DNA of 64,000 nucleotides from NCBI GenBank assembly GCA_036524675.1, contig DATDBU010000040.1, positions 1-64,000 of the forward strand, in the 5' to 3' direction. Under the pieces are notes generated by a model. That model made no database searches. It was given only the letters and a program-made list of their open reading frames with translations, and was not told the DNA's origin. This DNA comes from DATDAW01 sp036524675 (GTDB taxonomy: Bacteria > Verrucomicrobiota > Verrucomicrobiia > Chthoniobacterales > DASVRZ01). Positions 1-8,811 of the stretch are shown one piece after another. The position numbers and the translations under genes were made by a program. Every line of letters starts with the position of its first letter. The first letter of the stretch is position 1.

Positions 1-489
1 TCCAGGCGCACGTCCGCGAAGCTACATCCCGCGCATTCCTGATCAATCCATGTCTTTTCTGCAATGCTGCCTGTCTGCTTTGTGGGGATCTTTGTCGGGT
101 TCCTGGGCGCCATCCCAAGCTTTGCACCACAATTGTTTTACTTTGTACAGACATTTCCATCCTGGATTTGTGGGTAATTGAAAGGGAGGCGAATACTGTC
201 CCATTGGAACGATGTTAGCTCATCGGACGACCATGCCCCACCCAGGCAGCCACGACCTCGCGCAGCGAGCCCAGCGCCCGGAAACGGTCCGATGCTGTGC
301 CTTAGCTTCGCAACAGCGCCGCTAACATCAAACCACGAAAGAAGGCGCGTCTTAGATTAGGATGCGCGCCGGACAGGCCCCGCATCTTAAAAACCCTCAT
401 CCGCGCCTCATTACCAAGAACGCGGGATTTTAACTAACAACCCTAGTTTTTTAGGAAGTGTTCCCAAATCTAAAAGCTACCGATTGAGA
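1..489. other. left-edge stretch with no recognised gene
   Basis: No reading frame in this stretch resembles a protein I recognise. A 60-codon plus-strand frame at 178-360 is rich in Pro, Arg and Ser, has no domain and no ribosome binding site, and is most likely chance. The bases next to the DAHP synthase stop codon form only a weak CCTA/TAGG hairpin near 441-456, so I cannot name a convincing terminator. Confidence 0.4.
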
Positions 490-1635
490 TCAGGCGGCAG
501 CGGCATGTACGCAACGCAGGACATCCTCTGTTTCCGCCCAGCCGATGCAAGGGTCGGTAACCGAAACGCCGTACTTGAGCTGCGATCGCGCCGTTAAGGT
601 TTGCCTGCCTTCATGCAGGTTACTCTCGAACATTAGCCCAAAGACGGACCGATTACCCTCGAGCCGTTGTGCAATCCAGTGCTCTGCAACACCCGCTTGT
701 TTGCGGAAGTCGTACCCGCAGTTTGCGTGACTGCAGTCGACCATGATCCGGCACGGCAATGCGGCATCCGTGAGCCATTCTTCAACCTGGGAGATATCCG
801 CGGCGCTGTAATTGGGCTTCCATTTTCCGTCAGCACGTGCACCTCGCAAGATAACGTGCGTGTCACTGTTTCCGGCAGTTTCGATAAGACTGACAAAGCC
901 ATCATCGTCCACACCGGGAAAAGTATGGGGTCGCCGCGCCGCAGTAATCGCATTCACCGCCGCGTCGATGCTGCCACCGGTGCAATTTTTGAATCCGACC
1001 GGCGCGGACAGGCCACTCGCCATTTGCCGATGAGTCTGCGATTCGGTAGTCCTAGCTCCGATTGCCACCCATGAAACCAAGTCGCCCAGATAGGAGGCGA
1101 TAAGGGGATCGAGAAATTCGGTCGCACTGGGGACTCCCAAGTCTGCGATGTCGCAGAGCAGCCGGCGCGCGATCGACACGCCGTCTTCCATACTGTTGGA
1201 ATCGTCCAGATGCGGATCGCTCACCAGCCCTTTCCACCCGACACTCGTTCTCGGTTTTTCAAAATAGACCCGCATCATCAAAAGGAGGCGATCACCGAGC
1301 TCGTCCGACAAGGTTTTCAACCGAGCAGCATATTCGAGTGCCGCATCCACATCGTGGACGGAACATGGACCGGTAACGACCGCGATGCGCTTGTCGTCTC
1401 CGTGCAAAATGAGCCGGAAAGCGTCGCGTCCCTGGCGAACGGCCAAGGCACCCTCAACACTCAGGCTGTTTTTCTGCCGGGCCTCCGCCACAGTTGTAAA
1501 GCGGCGGATTCCGATGATTCCGGGCTGATCATGGAAAGACGCAATTCGGTTGGAGAGCGGCTGCGACGTCGTGCAACTGCGCTCGGAGGTCCAGGAGATT
1601 TGGCGGGGATGAATATTGGTCAGACTTGGTTGCAT
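490..1635 (-). CDS. aroG: 3-deoxy-7-phosphoheptulonate synthase, class I (DAHP synthase)
   Basis: Catalyses the first step of the shikimate pathway, condensing phosphoenolpyruvate with erythrose 4-phosphate in the cytoplasm. Hallmarks of the class I AroF/G/H family are visible: the VTGPCSVHD segment, MRVYFEKPRTSVGWKG (PEP and metal site), SDPHLDDS, WVAIGARTTESQ, PVGFKNCTGG and IMVDCSHANCGYD with its metal-binding residues. From the ATG at 1635 it is about 381 residues, close to the family's usual ~350; an in-frame ATG at 1704 would add 23 residues but lies inside a terminator hairpin, so it is unlikely to be used. Upstream are a leader ORF ending in aromatic codons and an intrinsic terminator, so expression is probably controlled by aromatic amino-acid supply. 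Which isozyme (Phe-, Tyr- or Trp-sensitive) cannot be read from the sequence. Confidence 0.95.
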   Translation of the reverse strand: MQPSLTNIHPRQISWTSERSCTTSQPLSNRIASFHDQPGIIGIRRFTTVAEARQKNSLSVEGALAVRQGRDAFRLILHGDDKRIAVVTGPCSVHDVDAALEYAARLKTLSDELGDRLLLMMRVYFEKPRTSVGWKGLVSDPHLDDSNSMEDGVSIARRLLCDIADLGVPSATEFLDPLIASYLGDLVSWVAIGARTTESQTHRQMASGLSAPVGFKNCTGGSIDAAVNAITAARRPHTFPGVDDDGFVSLIETAGNSDTHVILRGARADGKWKPNYSAADISQVEEWLTDAALPCRIMVDCSHANCGYDFRKQAGVAEHWIAQRLEGNRSVFGLMFESNLHEGRQTLTARSQLKYGVSVTDPCIGWAETEDVLRCVHAAAA

Positions 1636-1637
1636 AA

Positions 1638-1654
1638 GGTTCTTTTTTTGAACC
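1638..1654 (-). promoter_or_regulatory. hairpin immediately before the DAHP synthase start codon
   Basis: On the minus strand GGTTC, seven A and GAACC form a 5-bp hairpin ending two bases before the ATG, where a Shine-Dalgarno sequence would lie. Its right half (AAAAAGAACC, 1638-1647) is also perfectly complementary over 10 bases to GGTTCTTTTT at 1737-1746, which is part of the Phe codon run of the leader ORF. A role in translation or attenuation is inference. Confidence 0.4.
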
Positions 1655-1671
1655 GCTGCCAAGGAGACCGT

Positions 1672-1704
1672 ATAAAACACAAATGCCGCCTTGGATGGCG
1701 GCAT
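1672..1704 (-). terminator. intrinsic terminator/attenuator upstream of DAHP synthase
   Basis: On the minus strand ATGCCGCC (1697-1704), a six-base loop and GGCGGCAT (1683-1690) form a perfect 8-bp GC-rich stem followed by a T-rich tail (TTGTGTTTTAT). It sits between the leader ORF stop at 1733 and the enzyme start at 1635, exactly where a transcription attenuator would be. No gene ends just before it except the leader ORF. Confidence 0.75.
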
Positions 1705-1732
1705 CGGTTGAAAGGATCGAAGTCGCCGGTTC

Positions 1733-1822
1733 CTAGAAAAAGAACCAGCTATAAAACGACTTGGGCTTGGGTTTTGAAACCGGAACGATCACTCCCGTAT
1801 TCGTGACGCCTGCGGGACACAT
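1733..1822 (-). CDS. aromatic leader peptide of the DAHP synthase attenuator
   Basis: A 29-codon frame opens at ATG 1822 and ends with Ser-Phe-Tyr-Ser-Trp-Phe-Phe-Phe and TAG, preceded by a KPKPK segment. Six of the last seven residues are Phe, Tyr or Trp, the three end products of the pathway that the downstream enzyme begins. The stop lies 29 bases before an intrinsic terminator hairpin. This is the architecture of ribosome-stalling attenuation known from trp, phe and his operons. The start is uncertain: an in-frame GTG at 1792 follows a GGGAG motif, and a TTGACA box at 1824-1829 could be a -35 element, although its -10 partner (ACGAAT) is poor. I do not recognise a described family. The codon pattern is seen directly; the regulatory role is inferred. 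Confidence 0.7.
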   Translation of the reverse strand: MCPAGVTNTGVIVPVSKPKPKSFYSWFFF

Positions 1823-1987
1823 TGTCAACACCGCATTTTAACTCGCCTCAAAGGGACGGCCCGACCCCCCAGGAGTCCGGTGTGCAATGCTGGCATGAGG
1901 GGCCACTATCGTCTACGACCCGGACTGTGATTCCAGCCTGCGTCGCTGAACCAAACGCGAGTTGGTTTCCTTATTCTGGGAACATGT

Positions 1988-3622
1988 CTATGCCTTCAGC
2001 TCGGCGCTCGTATTCGCGTCAGCAATTAGGAACTGTTCGTGGTGATAGGTGGGGTCGCCACGGAAGGTCAATCGGCCGGCGTATTTGCGTTCGATGTCGA
2101 CGAGCAGATCTTCGTCCTCGGTTCGCAGCCGCTTCAGAACTTCCGGGTTTACGGTAATGCGCACATCATGAACGGTGTCCTGATACTTCCGCATGACGAG
2201 ATGGAGCTGGCGCTGAAGTTCGACGCTCATCGTCATGGCGCTCTTTACTTTGCCACGGCCTGAGCAGTAGGGGCAGCTGACGAAGACGCTCCCGCTGAGG
2301 CTTTCCTGGGCACGTTGACGCGTCATTTCCATGAGGCCGAGCGGTGAAATGGGGAGGACGTGCGTTTTCGCCTTATCCCGCCGCAACCGATCTTTCATTC
2401 GTTGATGAACGAGTTGCTGATCTTTCCGGCTCTTCATGTCGATGAAATCGCCGATGATCAGGCCGCCAATGTTGCGGAGGCGAAGTTGACGGGCAATTTC
2501 ATCAGCGGCCTCGAGGTTGGTCGTCAGAATGGTTTTTTCCATCTCCTTCGATCCTTTATTGCGGCCCGTGTTGACGTCGATGGCGATGAGGGCTTCCGTC
2601 TCGTCGATGACGATATAGCCGCCGCATTTGAGCCAGACCTGACGATGAAAAGCGTCGTCGATCTGCTTCTGGACACCGAAGCGATCAAAAATCGGAAAGG
2701 GTTCGGCATAATGCTCAATCCGGTTGCGAGCGCGTCGAGAGATTTGGCCGACGAGATCCTTCATCCGGTTGGTCGCACTGAGATCGTCGCAAACAACGGA
2801 ATCGATTTCGTCGGTAAGAAAATCGCGGACGGTACGTTCGATGAGATCAGGCTCGTGGAAAAGGCAGGTAGCTGCAGGCTGTTCCTGCATGGCTTTCTCG
2901 ATTTGCCGCCATTGTTCGACGAGCAGGCTGAGGTCCCGCACGAAGTAACGGGCACGCTGACCTTCTCCAACGGTGCGCATGATGACTCCCATGCCTTCAG
3001 GAACGTCCAGTTCCTGAAGAATTTTGCGGAGGCGTTCGCGTTCCTTGGGATCATCGACCTTGCGGGAAATGCCGCTCTGATCGTTGAAAGGCATCAAAAC
3101 GAGATAACGTCCTGCCAACGAGATGTTTGTGGTGATTCGCGGTCCTTTGCTGGAGATGGGGCCTTTGGTGACCTGGACGATGACATCCGATCCCACAGGA
3201 TAAATACTGGGAATGTCTTTCGAAGAAAGATTCCGCTTGGTTTTCGAAGAGTTGCGCGTGACTTCTTCGACGCCGGAATCCAACGCGGCCGGCAGGGCAT
3301 CCCAGAAATGCAGAAACGCGTTTTTTTCGAAACCGATGTCGACGAACATGGCCTTGAGCCCGTGCTCGATATTTTTGACCTTCCCTTTGAAAATGCTGCC
3401 GACGATGTTGCGGTCGGTGGCGCGTTCGATGTTGTACTCCTCGAGACGTCCGTCTTCGATGAGCGCAACCCGGGTTTCGAGCCGTTCACAGTTGATAATT
3501 AATTTGTTGCCGGTTTTGCGCGGAGCAATGCCCAGCATTTGTTTCACTTTTTCGATCATTCCTCGAAGTCCTTTCGGGGGTGGTTGCGAGACGGGTTCGA
3601 CGTCCGCCGATGTGATATCCAT
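1988..3622 (-). CDS. rng: ribonuclease E/G family endoribonuclease (RNase G)
   Basis: Single-strand endoribonuclease acting in rRNA maturation and mRNA decay. The N-terminal part carries the S1-like segment (GSIFKGKVKNIEHGLKAMFV); the catalytic core has IAIDVNTGR, with the metal-binding Asp near residue 350, and GGLIIGDFIDM; a CPYC zinc-link motif lies near residue 454. At about 544 residues it is longer than E. coli RNase G (489) but lacks the long C-terminal scaffold of RNase E. I chose ATG 3622; an in-frame TTG at 3634 overlaps the TGA of the upstream PBP2 gene (TTGA), so translational coupling is possible with either start. It is the last gene of the mreBCD-mrdA run, echoing the mre-rng association seen in proteobacteria. 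Confidence 0.93.
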   Translation of the reverse strand: MDITSADVEPVSQPPPKGLRGMIEKVKQMLGIAPRKTGNKLIINCERLETRVALIEDGRLEEYNIERATDRNIVGSIFKGKVKNIEHGLKAMFVDIGFEKNAFLHFWDALPAALDSGVEEVTRNSSKTKRNLSSKDIPSIYPVGSDVIVQVTKGPISSKGPRITTNISLAGRYLVLMPFNDQSGISRKVDDPKERERLRKILQELDVPEGMGVIMRTVGEGQRARYFVRDLSLLVEQWRQIEKAMQEQPAATCLFHEPDLIERTVRDFLTDEIDSVVCDDLSATNRMKDLVGQISRRARNRIEHYAEPFPIFDRFGVQKQIDDAFHRQVWLKCGGYIVIDETEALIAIDVNTGRNKGSKEMEKTILTTNLEAADEIARQLRLRNIGGLIIGDFIDMKSRKDQQLVHQRMKDRLRRDKAKTHVLPISPLGLMEMTRQRAQESLSGSVFVSCPYCSGRGKVKSAMTMSVELQRQLHLVMRKYQDTVHDVRITVNPEVLKRLRTEDEDLLVDIERKYAGRLTFRGDPTYHHEQFLIADANTSAELKA

Positions 3623-3630
3623 AATGTGGA

Positions 3631-5859
3631 TCAACTGCGTGTGTTACGCGAATTGGCGGGCGCGGGTGTCGGCTTTGGTTTGCCGCGGAAGAAGTCCCAA
3701 AAACTTCTTTTACGCGGTGTCGCCACGGGTTCGGCTTTACGAACCTTTTGCGGCCGTGAATCCGCCTCTTGTTTAATGTCTGGAGCGTCATTGTCAGACC
3801 GCTTCGATTTTCCTCGGGAGGCGACGCGTTGGTCGGATGCGCCCGAGGTGTGCTCAGCGGTCTCTTCGTCACTCGCGGCTGCTGCAGCCGCGGGGACGTC
3901 ACGCTCGAAGTTGATACTCTCAATGAACGCGAAGCTGCCGACCGCGGGTTTAAGCGGTTTCAGGCCGGGATCATAGCCGGTCTGGAGGGCCATCGTGTCC
4001 TTGATGATTTTTGCAGCGATAGGGGCAGCAGTACCGCCCCCGGATTTTGCGCCCTGGATAAATACGCAAACGGCAAGCGTAGGCTTGTCGTATGGGGCAA
4101 AACTGATGAACCACGTGTGGTTGTCTTTTTTTCCATCACGGAAAAATTGTGCGGTGCCGGTTTTTCCCGCGACGACGGTGCCCGGCACTCGAGCAGCTTT
4201 GGCTGTGCCGCCCTCTTCATTGACCACGCGCCACATACCTTTCCGCACCTTTTCGATCTGTTCCTCGGTAAGTCCTTCATTGCGGAGATCGGTACGAATG
4301 CGACCTGGCTTGCGGATTTCTGTGCCGTCCGGATGAACAATTTTGTGAACGAGCGTCGGATAATATGAAACGCCGCCGTTTGCCACCGTGGCGGCTATCA
4401 TGGCCATCTGAAGGGGACTGGCGAGGACGAACCCCTGGCCGATAGATGTGTTGGCGGTGTAACCGTTGCTCCAGCGTTCGCGCGGATAGTTCTGCGCGAG
4501 CCAGTCCTTGCCGGGCAGGATGCCGCCATTCTCATAAGAGAGCTCGACACCGGTTTTTTGTCCGAGACCGAGAGCAACACCCACCGCGTCAATCTGGTCG
4601 ATGCCGGTGGCGTTTCCATATTGGTAAAAATAGGCGTTGCAGGAGTTTTTCAACGCAGTGGAAAGGTCCTGCGAGCCGTGAGAACCGCCTTTATCGGCGA
4701 TCCAGCATTTCATGTATGTATTTCCGTAGGTGACGCCGCCCGAACAGTAGAATTTGTCGTTGCCTTCGCCGGCTTTGAGGCCGGCGAGTGCGATGGGAAT
4801 CTTATAGGTGGAACCCGGGGCATAGGCGCTGATGGCCCGATTTGTCAGGGGGTCTGCGTCTGCGTTTTTGAGAGCGTTCCAATCCTTGACGGAGATGCTG
4901 GGAATAAACGTGTTTGGGTCGTACGAAGGAACGGAGACCATGGCGAGAATTTCACCATTGTTGGGATCGACCACAACCGCAGCACCGCGGCCGACGGAGC
5001 GCATGGCTTCTTCGGCAATATACTGAATGCGGGCGTCGATGGATAAATAAACATCCGAGCCCCGTTCCGGCGGGTCTTCGCGTATTTCACCTTCGATCTG
5101 ACCTTTGACATTTTTCTTAAGGACACGGGCGCCAGGTTTGCCCTTGAGGTAATCGTCGAGGGTGAGTTCTAAGTTCACTTTGCCCTCAACGTCAGCCTCG
5201 TAATACGTGTAGTCGCTGATATCCGGCAATTCATTGACGTCGCGCGGTTCGCCGACATAACCCAAGATCTGAGCCGCAAGTGCACCGTAAACATACTCGC
5301 GCACAGGTTTTTGCCCCACTTTGATTCCCGGTAGTCCAAGATCGCGTTCGGCAAAAATGGCCAATGTCTTGAAATCGATATCCTCTCGATACGTAAACGG
5401 GACAACCGGCTTGGTTTTGTAATGCGCGACGAGCTTGCTCGAACTATACGGCTCGGAAAGATCCATCTTGCTCAGCTTGGGCACGATCGAAGCGTTGACC
5501 ACAGTGACGATATCCGTTTCGACTTTTTCCTCCGCCATTCCGCGAAGGTTGGGGCGAACTGTCTGGGTGGTGGGTAACGCTCCGAATGATTTTCGATAAC
5601 TTTGGACGATCGCTGGCAGGAGAAAATCGACTTCATAGCTCGCGCGATTGCGGACCAATGTGAGGCCATTGCGATCCTTGATTTCACCGCGCACCGACGG
5701 AATGCGGACAGTGACTTGTGAGCTGTTAAGAATCTGGCTCGAGTAATACTGATGCTTCCGGACCGTAACATTCCAGAGCTGGGCGGCGAGCCCGCCAAGC
5801 GCGGCGAGCGTCAAAACCCCAATCAGATGAATACGTAAATCCGTGCGCGGTTCTCCCAT
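3631..5859 (-). CDS. mrdA: penicillin-binding protein 2, elongasome transpeptidase
   Basis: Monofunctional class B PBP that cross-links peptidoglycan during lateral wall growth. There is one N-terminal membrane segment (residues ~10-28), then a PBP dimerisation domain and a transpeptidase domain with SxxK (STYK, Ser350), SxN (SCN, 406-408) and KTG (566-568), all intact. At 742 residues it exceeds E. coli PBP2 (633), mainly because of a basic, Pro-rich cytosol-unlike tail after about residue 650 containing the segment KRSFWDFFRGKPKPTPAP. It starts 3 bp after mreD and its stop touches the rng start. The neighbours mreB, mreC and mreD are its partners in the Rod complex. Confidence 0.95.
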   Translation of the reverse strand: MGEPRTDLRIHLIGVLTLAALGGLAAQLWNVTVRKHQYYSSQILNSSQVTVRIPSVRGEIKDRNGLTLVRNRASYEVDFLLPAIVQSYRKSFGALPTTQTVRPNLRGMAEEKVETDIVTVVNASIVPKLSKMDLSEPYSSSKLVAHYKTKPVVPFTYREDIDFKTLAIFAERDLGLPGIKVGQKPVREYVYGALAAQILGYVGEPRDVNELPDISDYTYYEADVEGKVNLELTLDDYLKGKPGARVLKKNVKGQIEGEIREDPPERGSDVYLSIDARIQYIAEEAMRSVGRGAAVVVDPNNGEILAMVSVPSYDPNTFIPSISVKDWNALKNADADPLTNRAISAYAPGSTYKIPIALAGLKAGEGNDKFYCSGGVTYGNTYMKCWIADKGGSHGSQDLSTALKNSCNAYFYQYGNATGIDQIDAVGVALGLGQKTGVELSYENGGILPGKDWLAQNYPRERWSNGYTANTSIGQGFVLASPLQMAMIAATVANGGVSYYPTLVHKIVHPDGTEIRKPGRIRTDLRNEGLTEEQIEKVRKGMWRVVNEEGGTAKAARVPGTVVAGKTGTAQFFRDGKKDNHTWFISFAPYDKPTLAVCVFIQGAKSGGGTAAPIAAKIIKDTMALQTGYDPGLKPLKPAVGSFAFIESINFERDVPAAAAAASDEETAEHTSGASDQRVASRGKSKRSDNDAPDIKQEADSRPQKVRKAEPVATPRKRSFWDFFRGKPKPTPAPANSRNTRS

Positions 5860-5862
5860 CGG

Positions 5863-6399
5863 TCACTCCTGAGGCTGCGGTTCCGGTTCGTAACGCACCC
5901 AGGCCGCCAGACGCTCGAGCAACCAATAAAAAAAAGGGGACAGAATCGTCGCCACCAAGCCGGTCCCACCAATGAGCCACCATACTTGGGTGGGAAATTG
6001 TGGGTTTTGGCGGCGAAAGGTGATATCGAGATACTCCACCAGTAATGCAAGAGATGTAAACACACCGGTCAGCAAGGTGTGGACCTCCCAGCGTCCTTCC
6101 AAATAAAGAGGCCTAAAACCGTGCATCATGGATCCCAAAATCGAGTAGGAGATTATCGACCAGCCGATTGATATTTCAACCGACGAGTCCACCACCTGCA
6201 CCGTCATCAAGTCCCACATCAGGCCACAGCAAAACGTAAGAGTCATTGCCGCCGGATAGGATAGCGCGAAGCATCCGTAGAACATTACGATGGGCATCAG
6301 TTCGACATGCGCCCCGTGCAGCCAAGGCAGCGACGGAATGAACATCTGAAGGATCAGTGCCGCAAAACTGCACAGGATGAGAAGCAGTAAAAAAAGCAT
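5863..6399 (-). CDS. mreD: rod shape-determining protein MreD
   Basis: Small inner-membrane protein of the Rod complex, 178 residues, almost entirely hydrophobic, with about five predicted membrane segments (for example residues 2-18, 30-60 and 90-120). Sequence conservation in MreD is low, so the assignment rests on length, hydrophobicity and its position between mreC (18 bp upstream) and the PBP2 gene (3 bp downstream). Confidence 0.85.
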   Translation of the reverse strand: MLFLLLLILCSFAALILQMFIPSLPWLHGAHVELMPIVMFYGCFALSYPAAMTLTFCCGLMWDLMTVQVVDSSVEISIGWSIISYSILGSMMHGFRPLYLEGRWEVHTLLTGVFTSLALLVEYLDITFRRQNPQFPTQVWWLIGGTGLVATILSPFFYWLLERLAAWVRYEPEPQPQE

Positions 6400-6417
6400 G
6401 TTTGTTTCCGGGGTGCC

Positions 6418-7230
6418 TCAATTTCGCATGCCTGTGACGACTACGAACACGTCTTCGACGTCGCCAAAATTGACCGCGGGCGCGACTTGAGCCTGCGTAT
6501 CCAAGGCGCGTTTTGTCGTAGAAGCAATGGTCCCGATCAACAATCCAGCCGGAAATACGCCTCCTTGGATACCGGAACTATAGACCTTTTGCCCAGGCTC
6601 CAACTTTGCGTCCTTCGAAAGAAAATTCAGAGACAGCAACGGAACCGGCATGGTGGACACTCGCGCCCCTTGGACAATCCCTTGCTCCTGCGTCCCTTCT
6701 ACATCAACGGCCACCTGCAGCCGCTCGTCTGTCACTAGAACAACCTCCGAAATCGACTTCGAAACCGTGGTCGTCTTACCCACAAGCCCGTCCTCGGTTA
6801 CCACCGGCATGTCGGGTTCCAAACCTTTGTCGGAGCCACAGTTAATCGTCACGGTACTCCACCATGTTCCGGTCTCCCGGGAAACAATTCGTGCCGGGAT
6901 CAACTTAAAAATAGAGCGTTCTTTATATTGGAGGGCGCGACGGAGACGGTTGTTGTCCTCCTCAAGATTGCGCAGCGTCTGGTTGATCGCTTTCAGGTTC
7001 TTGTTCTCAACGATCAGCCTCTGGTTCTCGTCCTCGAGCTGCTCCAAGGTCTTGAGCCCTTTGGTTACAGACGTAATTTGGCGTTGCGCGGCGTTACCGG
7101 TCTTCAAAAAGGGCGAGATGACCTGTAGAAAAGCAGCTTTCATCGCCTGGACATTCTGCGGTCTCAGGCTCAACAAGGCAACGGTCGCGAGGAGCAGGAC
7201 CGTCACCACAACGAGGTTGATTCTCTTCAA
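6418..7230 (-). CDS. mreC: rod shape-determining protein MreC
   Basis: Bitopic scaffold protein linking cytoplasmic MreB to periplasmic PBP2. Residues 5-24 form the membrane anchor, residues ~65-105 a coiled coil (LEQLEDENQRLIVENKNL), and the rest the periplasmic beta-domain with the typical ARIVSRETGTWWSTVTINCG and GLVGKTTTVSKSISEVVLVTD segments. The length of 270 residues is within the family range. It lies 26 bp after mreB and 18 bp before mreD. Confidence 0.95.
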   Translation of the reverse strand: MKRINLVVVTVLLLATVALLSLRPQNVQAMKAAFLQVISPFLKTGNAAQRQITSVTKGLKTLEQLEDENQRLIVENKNLKAINQTLRNLEEDNNRLRRALQYKERSIFKLIPARIVSRETGTWWSTVTINCGSDKGLEPDMPVVTEDGLVGKTTTVSKSISEVVLVTDERLQVAVDVEGTQEQGIVQGARVSTMPVPLLSLNFLSKDAKLEPGQKVYSSGIQGGVFPAGLLIGTIASTTKRALDTQAQVAPAVNFGDVEDVFVVVTGMRN

Positions 7231-7256
7231 CGCGCTACTCCAGGCACAGGGTCAGA

Positions 7257-8294
7257 TCAACGCCATGAACGTTCGTTGGTGGAAACTTGCCTCAAAAATT
7301 TTAGCTCGTTCAGCGCCCGGCCTGTTCCCTCTGCAACCGCGCTAAGGGGATCTTCCGCAACGTGAACCGGCAAACCAGTCTCCTCCATCAAAAGCTTGTC
7401 AAGACCACGCAGGAGGGCACCTCCGCCTGCAAGCACCAATCCGCGGTCCACCAAATCTGCCGACAATTCGGGTGGACACCGCTCCAACGTCACCCGGACG
7501 GAATTGGTGATCGTGGAAATTGGCTCAAGCAACGCCTCACGGACTTCCTGAGAAGTGATCGAAAGCGTTTTGGGCAGCCCTGCGACCAAATCGCGGCCCT
7601 TTACCTCCATCGAGGTCTCTTTCTCCAGCGGATACGCCGAGCCGATCTTGATCTTAATTTCCTCGGCCGTCCGTTCGCCGATCATCAAATTGTAGGCCCG
7701 TTTCATATACTGGATGATAGCCTCATCAAGTTCGTCGCCTGCCACCCGCACACTCCGGCTAAAGACGATTCCCGACAGCGAAATCAACGCCACTTCGGTC
7801 GTGCCGCCCCCGATATCAATAATCATATTGCCCGCTGCGTCCTGCACCGGCAGACCGACACCAATCGCAGCGGCCATGGGTTCTTCGATCAAATAAACTT
7901 CCCGCGCTCCGGCATGTGTTGCTGAATCTTTTACGGCACGTTTTTCCACTTCCGTGATCCCTGAGGGGACTGCGATAACGACCCGAGGGCGGACCCATGA
8001 CCGCCTGTGTTGACTTTTCTGGATAAAATGCCGCAGCATCGCCTCCGTAATCTCAAAGTCCGCAATGACGCCATCTTTCAGGGGCCTGATGGCAACGATA
8101 TTTCCCGGTGTTCGACCCAACATCCGTTTCGCCTCATCGCCGACGGAAAGCACTTTGTTCGTGCCGGCCTGGACGGCAACAACGGACGGTTCGCGAAGTA
8201 CAATCCCCTGATCGCGCACATAAACCAGCGTGTTTGCAGTCCCAAGATCAATCCCGACGTCATTTGAAAAAAGTCCCAAGAGTCCGTTAAACAT
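7257..8294 (-). CDS. mreB: rod shape-determining protein MreB (bacterial actin)
   Basis: Actin-like ATPase forming membrane-associated filaments that guide wall synthesis. The phosphate-1 loop ([15 protein letters not shown]), the phosphate-2 loop ([17 protein letters not shown]) and the adenosine motif ([15 protein letters not shown]) are all present. It has 345 residues, the normal size. It is first in the minus-strand run mreB-mreC-mreD-mrdA-rng, so an operon promoter should lie in the gene-free stretch 8295-8719. Confidence 0.97.
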   Translation of the reverse strand: MFNGLLGLFSNDVGIDLGTANTLVYVRDQGIVLREPSVVAVQAGTNKVLSVGDEAKRMLGRTPGNIVAIRPLKDGVIADFEITEAMLRHFIQKSQHRRSWVRPRVVIAVPSGITEVEKRAVKDSATHAGAREVYLIEEPMAAAIGVGLPVQDAAGNMIIDIGGGTTEVALISLSGIVFSRSVRVAGDELDEAIIQYMKRAYNLMIGERTAEEIKIKIGSAYPLEKETSMEVKGRDLVAGLPKTLSITSQEVREALLEPISTITNSVRVTLERCPPELSADLVDRGLVLAGGGALLRGLDKLLMEETGLPVHVAEDPLSAVAEGTGRALNELKFLRQVSTNERSWR

Positions 8295-8719
8295 TCAGAA
8301 AGCTGTTGTTAAAATTTGCGTATCAGTGCGGATGGTCAGTCTTGTGGCGGGGTGTCGGTCGTCACGAAAGCACACAGAAAACGGATTGCCATCTCAATAT
8401 CAATGGCGACAGTTTGTAGGGAGGCATCCGGGAAAGCGTCAACACAATCCTCCCGCTTCGATTTGCCGGTGAGATTCTGTTTAAGACTTCGAAATCCCCC
8501 TCGTTCCTTCCGGCGCAACAAGGCAGTCGCCTCGGGTGACGCTGAAACACCCGTCTGGCCGGATTTGTTGCCTATAAACCCGTCTGCGCCTGCCCATTTT
8601 CGATCGATACGACAATTTCGCTGACCAGCAAAAACCCAAACCCTTCACAAGGGTTCATTCAGTCCACAATTCCCGGTTGCAGTCACCCAGAAGCCGCTCC
8701 ATACTTGGCCCCTTTTAAT
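8295..8719. other. mreB upstream region without a gene
   Basis: About 425 bases between mreB (minus) and the tRNA gene (plus). Frames here are short, mutually overlapping and domain-free. The mreB promoter must be here, but I see no -35/-10 pair good enough to place. Confidence 0.4.
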
Positions 8720-8811
8720 GGAAGGGTGGCTGAGTCCGGTCTAAGGCACTCGACTCGAAATCGAGCGTGCTGTAAAAGGCACCGTGGGTTCGAATCCCAC
8801 CCCTTCCGCCA
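8720..8811 (+). tRNA. tRNA-Ser (anticodon CGA)
   Basis: The acceptor stem GGAAGGG/CCCTTCC is perfect. The anticodon stem CTCGA/TCGAG carries the 7-base loop CTCGAAA, giving anticodon CGA (reads UCG). A long variable arm (CGTGCTGTAAAAGGCACC), the T arm GTGGG-TTCGAAT-CCCAC and an encoded 3' CCA complete a class II serine tRNA. Minus-strand frames crossing it are artefacts. Confidence 0.97.

Noticed and set aside
178..360. 60-codon plus-strand frame
   Set aside because: Low complexity, no ribosome binding site, no similarity to known families.
2360..3502. 380-codon plus-strand frame
   Set aside because: Fully antisense to rng, which has all RNase E/G motifs; the frame has no recognisable domain.
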